64,000 nt of DNA, taken from NCBI GenBank assembly GCA_001510575.1, contig LNGK01000002.1, positions 279,271 to 343,270 on the forward strand. Reading direction: 5' to 3'. The notes beneath the pieces were generated by a model, which saw only the letters and a list, made by a program, of their open reading frames with translations, had not been told where the DNA came from and did no database searches. Of this stretch, positions 1 to 9,159 are shown piece by piece. Within the stretch, counting starts at the first letter, position 1. Each line of letters opens with the position of its first letter. The position numbers and the translations under genes are program-made. This DNA comes from Knoxdaviesia capensis. Taxonomy: Eukaryota > Ascomycota > Sordariomycetes > Microascales > Gondwanamycetaceae.

Positions 1-377
1 AAAGCAGGAACCCGTTTGAGATTCCCGCCGACTTGTGGTGAGCGGAATCTCTCCAAAGAAACAGAAAAGAAAAGAAAAACAAAGCTTCTTCTTCAAACGC
101 CATCCATCCCGAACGCCGATTCGTGATAATCCGGGGAAAAGCAAAAAAAAAAAACACAAAGAGTGGTGGTGAAAATGGGTATGGGAGCGAAGACAAAAAC
201 AGAAAAGGGGAAGAGAGACAAGAGGAGCAGCAAAACGCCCCTGGACACCCGGTGGGTTACAATCTCGTCGGCTGAAAAAGGGGTTCCGACCATCACAAAT
301 GAGTATTTTTTACTCGGGGACATTCCTTTGCAGACAGTTAGAAAATGAAACGAAACGAAGCGGGCTAGGAGCGGCCA
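1..377. other. Intergenic left edge, no gene seen
   Basis: This stretch lies downstream of the E2 gene on the minus strand. It holds A-rich runs and a few short open frames without recognisable protein character. It probably contains the 3' UTR of the E2 gene and part of a neighbouring regulatory region. Confidence 0.5.
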
Positions 378-2387
378 TTATACGTACTCCATGCTGTCCT
401 GGACAGTCCGTCGCAGGCGACGGTTGTACTGCTTGCGGTCAGCCGCCGATCCCCAGTACAGCTTGTGAGCCTCCGGGTTGACCAGGGTGCGCGGATCGTA
501 CGACGGCTCCTCCTCTTCCAGCACGGCAATGACGGCGTCGACGTGGGACTTGACGTCCTCCCGCTTCACCGGGTTGGGGAAGTAGCAGACGGTTCCGTCG
601 GCTCCGATGCGCAGGTGGAAGATTGGCGTGAGGCAGCGCACGCGCGGCTGCTCGTCGGGGAAGCGTGGGCTAAAGTGGATTCTCATGCGGAAGAGTCCGC
701 CGTCGAGATTGGTCATCGGCCGGCCAAAGTAGGTCAGCGTCCACACAAATGGGTTGCCGTCCTCCAGCTGCAGGTCGTGGGGGATGTCGGCGCGGCGGAA
801 GGCCTCGACCACCTGGTGGAACTGGTTCTTCAGGCTCACAGCCACATAAATGTCCCGGTTCAAGGCGTCCATGCCCTCGGTGGCCCAGGTCCGGGTCTCA
901 AGATCAAGCGCTTCCTTCACAGCCACGATGCGGCGGTGGAGTTCGGTGTAGTTGAACTTGCCCTCCATAGTGTTGGATGAACCCTCAAAGGGCATGCGGC
1001 TGAACGCCTGGTTGTCTTTGACGAGTTTCTGTCCTTCCTCGATAGAGCTCAGGTACGACGTGTAGTACCACAGGAAGCGGCGCTTGATCAGGTCGCGGAA
1101 GGGCTCGAACGGAACAATAGCATCATCAACCTCGGGCGCGTTGACGTCGTCGTGGCGAGGATAACCGGCGGCGGCTAGCCGGCTAGAGTAGATGCGCTCG
1201 GTAGTCAGGCCGAGGTATTCTTCAAGGCGTTGGATGATCGACACGCGGAGGGTTTCGTGTTGAATCTGCAGTGGACACGGCCAAACGCCGGCGTTAGCCC
1301 GAATATAGCTAACGGGGAGTCAGAGAGCCACTTTACCTTGAGGACATAGTCCTTCTGATTCTTCTTGTCGTTGGGGTTGCGGGCGTCTTCGAAGCCAGGC
1401 TCGTTTTCATACGGGTTCGAAGACATCAAGCTCTGAATCGAGAGCAGGATCGACTCCAGGCCCTGGGCAGAAGACCACTCCTCGCCTCGCTCACCGCGCC
1501 AAGTTCTGCAAAGAAGAATTAGCTTCTGCGCAAGAAGATCACCCCAAAAGTCAACAGAGTTCCTACATACCCAAGAATCGAACTAGATGCAGCAGCAGCA
1601 AAGCCCCAAAGACACAAGGGCATAAAAAGGTTAGCCATGTGATCCCCCTCCAACAAGCAAAGCAAAGCTTGCTCGGGCTTCAAAAGTGCGTGTGTGTAAC
1701 GTACAGGCAAACCTTGCCATTCGCGTAGATGTTCGGATTGAATCGGCATCTTCCGGAGTTCGTAGTCGTCGCCGTGACCTGCGGAGGCTTTCTGGGGTAC
1801 TCTAGGCATAGGAAAAGAGTGGATGTTAGGTCTGCAGCCCAACTCAACGACAAACGCAGGACCGGTTTAGGCTGGATTATGCGCTTACCTCGATTGAAGC
1901 TCACTTGAAACTGTTGTTGGAGACACACACGGGCGGTAGCATTCAGTCAGTAAAGGCTACCACGTCAAGCGACAACAGCGGCACAGTTCTGCTCCATCAA
2001 TCTGACCTCGAAAAATCCGAACTCGTAGGGGGTTTCGTGGGGGCCAATAATCATAGCCTTGACATTCCGAACATCAATGTCGCGGCACGCAACCGCCAGG
2101 GCTAGAGAGACGACGTAAGTTAGCTGGAAGCCGGACACCGGGGATCGCATCGGGGGAGTTCGGCCGTACAGAGATCCGAGGTCCGTTGGATCTCACTCAA
2201 TTCCTAGAAGGGAAAGAACACCATTAGCACCGACTGAATGTGGCTGTATGAAGCAATATCGTGAGAGGAGAGAGACTCCCAAGAGGAAGAGCTGAGTCTT
2301 GCAAACGAGGCAGGTGAGAGGGGAGAAGAAGCCGAAGCAGGAAGACAAACGAACTCTAGTGATACGAATAATTGACTGATCCGCCAT
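378..2387 (-). CDS. UBE2Z-like E2 ubiquitin-conjugating enzyme with a second UBC-like domain
   Basis: Predicted exons on the minus strand: 2387-2355, 2203-2170, 2101-2007, 1910-1889 (22 nt), 1801-1705, 1582-1571 (12 nt), 1505-1337, 1265-378. They sum to 450 codons (449 aa). The start is the ATG giving MADQSIIRIT. Residues 1 to about 150 form a UBC fold resembling human UBE2Z: GPHETPYEFGFF, then FNPN at 82-85 (the HPN-equivalent), catalytic Cys93 in NGKVC, then LSILGTW and NPYENEPGFE. Residues about 315-449 look like a second UBC fold (FVWTLTYFGRPM, FPDEQPRVRC) with HLR where HPN is expected (His371) and a Cys at 381. By family, the enzyme takes ubiquitin or a ubiquitin-like protein from E1 as a thioester and passes it on. 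Whether the second domain is active is unknown. First-intron donor is GTTCGT. It is divergent from RFC2. Confidence 0.85.
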
Positions 2388-3334
2388 GCCGGGCAACTTG
2401 CGAGGGGTTGAATGGATTTATATGGGAGTAGGAAAGATCGTAAGGAGGAAGAGGAGGCCTTGAGAAAGGATACAGGAATGGCAATGGATGGAGAGAAAAA
2501 GAGGCCGTCCAAGCTGAAAGGCTATGCAGTAGCACGACGCTCATATAACCTCACTTTCGGTAGGGAGATGCTCGTGAAAGGGTGGAATAAGACACGAGAA
2601 GTCAGGGGAGAAAGGAAGAAAGAGAGAGACAAGAAGTTGGAAGAAGAAAAAGAAAAAAGAAATACACACAAAGAGAAAAGAATGCACTTCTCGTCAGAGC
2701 TGTGGAAAAAGAAACAAAAGAGTGAAGGGGAGAAGAGAGGCTGAAATGCGGTTTAAGAGTGAGGGGGAACAGAAGAAAGAATAGCGTCAAGGGACAGGAA
2801 AGTCGATGGAGGGGAAAAGAGCAAGGGACGAAAATAACTTTTGGCGGGGAGCTGAAGAGCATTAAGAATTGTAAGGCTACAGTTACCAACTTAGGCCTGA
2901 AAGGGTGCGTTTTGGCCGATAAAGCACCTGAAGCTTTCCTTATCAGGGTCCTTCTCTCCGACCTCAAAGTGGTGAAAGTACCGTTTCTGCTTCTCCCCGG
3001 CATATTTGGTACAAACGCATCTCACGTGCCATCGTGTTAGCAAACAGAACTGAAGTGGCCAGCTGGTGGCCGAAATGTCTACAGCTGCCAGGAGCCGGCA
3101 CCCTAAAAAGGAAGACGTGACGCGTTTTTAATTGGGAAAAAAGAGAGCCGCCCGCGTTTGCTTCTAACCGCGCCGCCGCCTTTTCGTTCTTATCATCTAC
3201 ACCACGTCAAACGACGACAACTATCGTCAGATTCACACTCACACATCGTACACGGCCTTTCCCTCTCAATTCCGTGTCAACTTGCCGCCATATTTCCCGA
3301 TTTTCTGTTTTTCTTTCCCACTCCCGCAAACACC
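2388..3334. other. Shared divergent promoter region, E2 / RFC2
   Basis: About 950 bp separate the two divergent start codons. The E2-proximal half is purine-rich on the plus strand, hence pyrimidine-rich on the coding strand, as expected for a leader. The RFC2 side contains AGCTGCCAG at 3083-3091 and ACGCGT at 3120-3125. No protein gene is supported here. Confidence 0.6.
3120..3125. promoter_or_regulatory. MCB-type ACGCGT site upstream of RFC2
   Basis: The hexamer ACGCGT lies 210 bp upstream of the RFC2 start codon. In fungi this is the MluI cell-cycle box bound by MBF (Mbp1/Res-type factors), which drives G1/S transcription of replication genes. The sequence is seen directly; the function is inferred. 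Confidence 0.45.
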
Positions 3335-4723
3335 ATGTCCAACTTCTTTGACCTAAAGTCTCGGAAGGCCGCAGCTTTGCCTGCAGCGTCGCAGAAGACG
3401 AAACAAGATACTCCTGCATCACAGCCCTGGGTGGAGAAATAGTTGAGTTGCTTCCCGCCGCAGTTGTTGGTTGGGTTGGAGTTTTGGTCTTGCTAACTGC
3501 GTTGTTTCGTTTGCCCCCCCTCCCCCCAAAATAGCCGGCCAAAGTCTCTCAGTGATGTTGCCGCCCAAGACCACACCACCACCATCCTGCAGAAGACCCT
3601 CAATGCCTCGAATGTACGAGAACGCCGTGTTCTATTTTTGAATATTCCCCGCCGGCTCGCCTTCCCATGCTGATGCCTCCCGTCTTTTCCGCTTTAGCTA
3701 CCCCACATGCTCTTCTACGGCCCCCCGGGAACCGGCAAGACATCGACCATCCTCGCGCTCGCCAAGGAGCTCTACGGCCCGGAGATGATGAAGTCCCGCG
3801 TGCTCGAGCTGAACGCCTCCGACGAGCGCGGCATTTCGATCGTGCGCGAAAAAGTCAAAGACTTCGCCCGCATGCAGCTGACCAACCCGCCGCCGCACTA
3901 CCAGGACCGCTACCCGTGCCCGCCGTTCAAGATCATCATCCTCGACGAGGCCGACTCAATGACCCAGGACGCCCAGAGCGCCCTACGCCGCACCATGGAG
4001 ACCTACAGCAAAATCACCCGCTTCTGCCTCATCTGCAACTACGTCACCCGCATCATCGACCCGCTGGCCAGCCGCTGCAGCAAGTTCCGCTTCAAGAGCC
4101 TCGACCAGGGCAACGCCCGCAAGCGCCTCGAGGACATTGCCCGCAACGAGGGTGTTCCCGTCGAGGCTGGCGCTATTGATGCGCTGATCAAGTGCAGTGA
4201 GGGCGATTTGCGAAAGGCCATCACCTTCCTGCAGAGCGCGGCCCGGCTGGTTGGTGCACGGCGCACGGACGGCGACGGCGACGACGAAATGGACACGGGA
4301 GCGAAGCCTGTCACTGTCAACATCATCCAGGAGATTGCCGGTGTTATCCCCGAATCGACTATCGACACCTTGGTGGCCGCCATTCGGCCGAGTGGACTGG
4401 CTGAAACGTATCCCAAGATTTCGTCAGCCGTCGAAGATATGGTGGCCGATGGCTGGAGTGCCACCCAGATTGTGTCACAGGTACACTTGCCCCTCCCCTT
4501 AGATTCCCCTTTTGAAGTATCACTCAACTAACAAGCACCATTACCAACTCTCCAGCTCTACCAAGCAGTGGTTTACGACGAGTTCATCACCGACAAGCAA
4601 AAGAACAAGATCGTCCTGGTCTTCTCGGAAGTTGATAAGCGGCTGGTGGATGGTGCGGACGAGCATCTTTCAATTTTGGATCTATGTCTACGGATATCGG
4701 GTATATTGGCAGGGAGGAAGTAA
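3335..4723 (+). CDS. RFC2: Replication factor C subunit 2 (clamp loader AAA+ ATPase)
   Basis: Exons 3335-3441, 3535-3613, 3698-4480 and 4556-4723 give 379 codons (378 aa), close to the yeast Rfc2 length. The first intron splits the Tyr codon in WVEKYRPK. Walker A is GPPGTGKT (70-77), Walker B is IIILDEAD (DEAD at 145-148), and the SRC arginine-finger motif sits at 187-189 in ASRCSKFRF. The sequence tracks yeast Rfc2 / human RFC4 throughout ([37 protein letters not shown]). The protein is one of the small subunits of the RFC pentamer that loads PCNA onto primer-template junctions, and is shared with alternative clamp loaders in the nucleus. The gene ends 146 bp before the stop codon of the convergent coiled-coil gene. 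An MCB-type site upstream suggests G1/S expression. Confidence 0.95.
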
Positions 4724-4869
4724 ATAACGCAAGCAAAAAGGGGGGGATATGTACATGAATGTAATGAACTGCGGGATTGTTATCCAGCAATACTGCAACA
4801 AACGTTTAACGAACAACACTGCACATGTGGTCGTGACATGGCGATTGTGTTGCACCAGTAGACCCTAGC

Positions 4870-6453
4870 CTACTTCACCGACTCTCCAATCAGGCCGAGC
4901 TTGCCGTTGAGCCGACCCCACGGATACGAATCAGACACCGGGGGTTGCTGCCGGTGCTTCCGCGCCGGCATGTTCGTCGCGGCTGTAGCATCCAACCACA
5001 GATCCTCGTCCACTGCCGACGGCCCATCCCCTCCAGTCCCAGCCGCCGACTTCGCCGCCTCCCCAAGCAACGCGTCGATATCGGCCAGGAACGCCTCCGA
5101 CTGCTCGAGCGCCATCTGGCCCTCCTCGATCTTCTCGGTGACAGCCTCCAGCGTGGTGATCTTGGCGCTGTCGGCCGCGTACACCCACGCGCGCACGCGG
5201 CCGGCACTCTCCGGCCGCTCGACGCCGAGGCCCAACGCCGCCGCCGCCGCCTCGGGCTTGCTGCCGGCCTTCATCGGGTACGCCGGGAGCAGCTGGCTCT
5301 CCTCCGCCAGGCGGTCGAGGGCCTGGCTGGCCTCGCTGGCATGTTTCGCGAGCAGCGACGTGAAGTGCGATTTGTGCGCGATCAGGCTCTTCTGGAGGCG
5401 GGAGAGCGCGAGCAGGTTGTCGAGGTAGGGGATCAGCAGGTACGAAGTTGGCGCCGGCGGGGCTGTGGCGGAGGCAGATCCAGGGGCGGATCTGGATGGG
5501 TCGGATGGAGGCTCGATGACAGGGGCCTCGAGATCGGACGCCCCGCGGCAGACTCGCGCTACGAGGTCCCGCCGTGTGGCTACGTAGACGTCATACTTCT
5601 GCTTGATCTCCTCGAGCACTTTCCGTACATGGTCCGTTTTCTCCTGTAGCTCCTGGCCGCGCGACGACGCACTCCCGGCCTCCGCGCCATCGTCCGCCCC
5701 GCCATTCGCAGCCGCCCGGCCCAGCTCGGTCTCGATCCACGTGATCAACTCGTTTCTGGTAGCCGCCAGCGCCTTCGCGCGCGCCGAGTCACTAGCTTTG
5801 CCCTCGATCATGCTGTACATGGTCTTCACGTTCTCCAGCAGCTTCTCCTCCCGCCGGAGCAGCACCTTGGTCCTCACAATCGCCTTGCCGAGCTGCTCCT
5901 CCAGCCCCGCAAACCCCAGGTTCGAAGAGCTGTTATCGGCAATCAGGCTGGTCACAATCTCGGGGGGAATGGCGGGGGCCGGCGGGGTATTATTCAAGAC
6001 GGTGTCCAGCTGAAGGAACTCTTCCGACGCCGGGGGCATCTCGCACAGCGCATCGATGTGCTTGTGCAACACCGCCAGCCGCTTCTCCTTCTGCTGCAGC
6101 TTCAGAATCGCCAGGTGCTCGTGCAACATCGCCTGCGCCGGCGCCGGCTGCGCTGCCGCCGCGCCCGGGTCGGCCTGCGGCAGCCGGCACGTCTGGGCGA
6201 ACTGGCTGCGGGCCACCACATTCGCCTGCAGCGCCTCAATGTACTGGCGGCGCAAGCCGCGCGCGCCAGCCGCCGAAAGCGCCTCGGCCGACTCAACCTC
6301 CACGAGGGCCAGCGGCCGGGTCAAGGGCGCGTTAACGGCACTGGCGAGATCGTGGGCCAGCGCACAGCGCAGCATCGTCACCTCGTCACGTGGCTTGACA
6401 AACGGCTCCAGTAGGGTTCTCAGCCGCGTTGCCGCATTGTCTGGTTGGGCCAT
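4870..6453 (-). CDS. Unrecognised coiled-coil protein, 527 aa
   Basis: A single-exon frame of 528 codons starts at the ATG giving MAQPDNAATRLRTLLEPF. I do not recognise the family. It is rich in Ala, Glu, Leu and Lys, with several stretches of coiled-coil character: around residues 115-150 (LHEHLAILKLQQKEKRLAVL), 190-260 (EEQLGKAIVRTKVLLRREEK) and about 265-300 (ELQEKTDHVRKVLEEIKQKY). These are separated by low-complexity Pro/Ala/Ser linkers. There is no signal peptide, membrane segment or catalytic motif. The conserved-looking C-terminus includes DSYPWGRLNGKLGLIGES. The length of the open frame, its coding-like composition and its compact convergent placement with RFC2 support a real gene. 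A structural or cytoskeleton/spindle-associated role is possible but is speculation from the coiled coils alone. Confidence 0.8.
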   Translation of the reverse strand: MAQPDNAATRLRTLLEPFVKPRDEVTMLRCALAHDLASAVNAPLTRPLALVEVESAEALSAAGARGLRRQYIEALQANVVARSQFAQTCRLPQADPGAAAAQPAPAQAMLHEHLAILKLQQKEKRLAVLHKHIDALCEMPPASEEFLQLDTVLNNTPPAPAIPPEIVTSLIADNSSSNLGFAGLEEQLGKAIVRTKVLLRREEKLLENVKTMYSMIEGKASDSARAKALAATRNELITWIETELGRAAANGGADDGAEAGSASSRGQELQEKTDHVRKVLEEIKQKYDVYVATRRDLVARVCRGASDLEAPVIEPPSDPSRSAPGSASATAPPAPTSYLLIPYLDNLLALSRLQKSLIAHKSHFTSLLAKHASEASQALDRLAEESQLLPAYPMKAGSKPEAAAAALGLGVERPESAGRVRAWVYAADSAKITTLEAVTEKIEEGQMALEQSEAFLADIDALLGEAAKSAAGTGGDGPSAVDEDLWLDATAATNMPARKHRQQPPVSDSYPWGRLNGKLGLIGESVK

Positions 6454-6946
6454 GTTGGCGGTCGATGCGGAGGAGAAGATGTCTTCCAGGAGACGAGGAA
6501 TGAATGGAGGAAATTAGCAAGGAGAAGCAATGGTGTACAGTATACTCAGGGTGCAAGTTTTGAGAAGGAAGGGAATTTATTTATTTATTTTGATAAATTT
6601 TTTTTTTAAAAAAAAGCCATTTGTCAATAAACATCAAGTCGTGATTGCGTTTGATCGATGCAGTTGACTGCACCAGAAGAAGCGTAATGTACTCTTTATA
6701 TGGCTCCAGTGTTCCACGGGTACATCCGCGTCCCGTCACGGCGTCGTGATCCGGCAGAATCTCGGCACAGCGCATATCCCAGCCCCTTTTTCCAACGTCT
6801 GTTGTTTCGAGCAGGGCATAGAGTAAATTCATTCCCTTCCGCAGTTCCACAGTTGGTTCCACAGCTTTCACTTCTGTTTCCATGAGTTTGCGCGGCTCCG
6901 TATTTCTGACATCGAAACAGACAAGGATCTCTCCACTATCGCCATT
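6454..6946. other. Intergenic region, AT-rich
   Basis: This is the upstream region of the coiled-coil gene. It contains a run of TTTA repeats and adjoining T- and A-homopolymers at about 6578-6616. Nothing coding is supported. Confidence 0.5.
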
Positions 6947-7837
6947 ATGACAGACTCAACAACCACTGACGATACCTCTGCTCGCCGGGCCGTCTAGGCT
7001 CCGGGGCAGCCCCCGGTCTCCAAGAGTGAGGCCCCGACAGACAAACCCGCCGGGTCAATGCCTGACAACCTGATCGTCCTCGACTCCAAGGGGGAATTTC
7101 TGGATGTGGTTGCCCGGGGTTCGTGGAACTTCTCCCGTCCGGCGATGTCATTGAATCCACCTGGCCCGGTCCTCGGGCTCATGGATGCCAAGAGGACATT
7201 GCCACTGAAGCTCTAATATACGCTCAGCTTGGCGTGCATCCGCGAATTCTCATAGTTCGGCGCTGGGATCCGGTCGAGCACACTTTAACCGTCGAGTATA
7301 TGCCGAATGGGTGCCTGGAGAAATACATTGCGGGTCGCAAAGGCTCATACCACGACGATATAAGCCCCGACAGGAGGCGGCAGTGGGCACTACAGGCCGC
7401 CGAAGCCATAGACCATCTTCATGGAAACAATATCCTGCAGTCCGACGTCGGACCCCATAACTTTCTCCTTGATGGTGATCTTGGGCTTAAGATCTGTGAC
7501 TTTGCCGGGTGTCGATAGATGGGTGTAGGGCTACGCTTTGCGGAGGCGCACGATACAGGATCCCGAGTGCAGCAGGCCGGAGGAGAGTCATAACTCCTGC
7601 CAGGGTCAAGGAGGTTTTGTTGGCCTGGGATCTACGCTCTACTTCATCGCTACCGGCCATGCGCCCCATCATGAACTTGAAGAAGATGAAGACAACGAAG
7701 ACGACATTGAGACCCGAAATTTTGAGAGCATGTTCCCAGACCTGACCGGGGTATTGTTTGCGGAGGTCATTTCAGCTTGTTGGAAACAGGAACTTGAATC
7801 TGCAAAGGCTGTTCTGGAACTTATCAGACGTTTGTAG
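6947..7837 (+). pseudogene. Broken protein-kinase-like gene
   Basis: An ATG at 6947 (MTDSTTTDDTSARRAV) runs into TAG at 6995-6997. Open sequence in the same frame then gives a kinase N-lobe start (NLIVLDSKGEFLDVVARGS). The frame shifts near 7115 into LLPSGDVIESTWPG, EALIYAQLGVHPRILIVRRW, QAAEAIDHLHGNNILQSDVG and LGLKICDFAG. It stops at a TAG overlapping 7516-7518 and continues in another frame to a C-lobe tail (LYFIATGHAPHHELEEDE, VISACWKQELESAKAVLELI) ending at 7837. The HRD-type loop is QSDVGPHN and the DFG-type motif is DFAG, as in divergent fungal kinase-like proteins of secondary or heterokaryon-type repertoires. At least one nonsense codon and two frame breaks argue against function. 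Introns could repair one break but not obviously all three. Sequencing error is the alternative. Confidence 0.75.
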
Positions 7838-9159
7838 TCTGTGTACCAGTCTCTCTGTTCATCCCATTATACCTCGTTTCTCTAATCCCAGCAGTTAGAG
7901 TGCATAGGTTGTGTAGTAACGATCTTATGTGTCAAAGTTTTGAAGAAGTCAAATTATACATTACTTGTCATCGACATTACGAGTCTTGGATGCAATGTCC
8001 CTAAGTTCTATTCCAGCCTCCAGAAGAAAACAAGGCCACAGACATCTCACGAGGGCATGAGTATATCGCCTATACACATAATTCTGGCCGTCAGTTGTCT
8101 GCTCTGTCGGCCGAAATCAGAGCCAGCTCAGTCGTGGCGCAATATGGCTGTTCAGGTGATAGCATCACAACAACGACTGAGTGATTCAGATACAAAGTGA
8201 TCTTACACGATGTTGAAGAAAGAGAGTTGTGGACACACTCTAAGAAAAATAATACCTTTCCAATGCGCAGAAACAAGCCACCTTGTTGTCTCTTGCGCTG
8301 GCCCGAGATATGACCCGAGTCAGTCACGGCCAAAGTTGCGGCCGATCAGGTGAAGGCACTGTGGCACACCACATCCAGAAAGTGAAGTTTCATCTTCTTA
8401 AATAGAACTGGGCTATGGACATCTCACAATCAAAAACGAGAATAGATCTCCTGGTCACAAAGTGTATGCCTCCCTGTTGCCTGCAATGCTGGGCGAAGTC
8501 ACGGCCCTGCAGAAGATGGCATTTCAAGTCTGGACGTGAGTTGTGTGTCGAAGAAACAGAATACATAGCAGTTTTTTTTTTCTGCCAACTATCGTAGTCC
8601 AATGCATAGTCCGAGTGAGTCATAGAAGATGCATTGCCATTCAGACGATGGTATCACAGCTTCTGGATCAAGATATTGCTGTTGTTGCCCTGATATGAAG
8701 TGAAGTTGGTAGGGGATTGAAAAGTGGTGCGCCACAATGCCGAAGCATCAGCCGCAATTAGCTCCCACTAGTGTGGCGCAAGATTATTTCCAGAAATTTC
8801 AGTATCGAACTTTTTCTGAGGATTCAACAACAGTCACAACACAATCAATTCTCTCTCTCCTAATTCCAAGCCGATAGCGATCCAAAACATCTCACATAAT
8901 CAATTCGATACAGAACCAAGGCAAGTTTTCATTGGTAATATACTTCTTAGGTCATTCTCCGTAGACTGCGCACAATCTTCTAACTCTACCACACACACAC
9001 CTTCAGATCTTGCGAACCGCGATCTTGCAAACGAGCCAGACCATTCACCTATTTTTCCCACATTCTGCAAGCAACGAGAGCCTCTTTTCCTGATTTCATT
9101 TTCGACACACCCTACCCTACCTCCCTTTTCGTCTGCCCCGCGGCAGCACTTCCGCCAAG
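7838..9159. other. Gene-poor stretch between kinase relic and BRR2
   Basis: About 1.3 kb with only short frames and lower GC than the flanking genes. The last 250 bp, pyrimidine-rich on the plus strand, is probably the BRR2 leader. The rest may be decayed sequence associated with the kinase relic, but I could not identify a parent. Confidence 0.45.
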
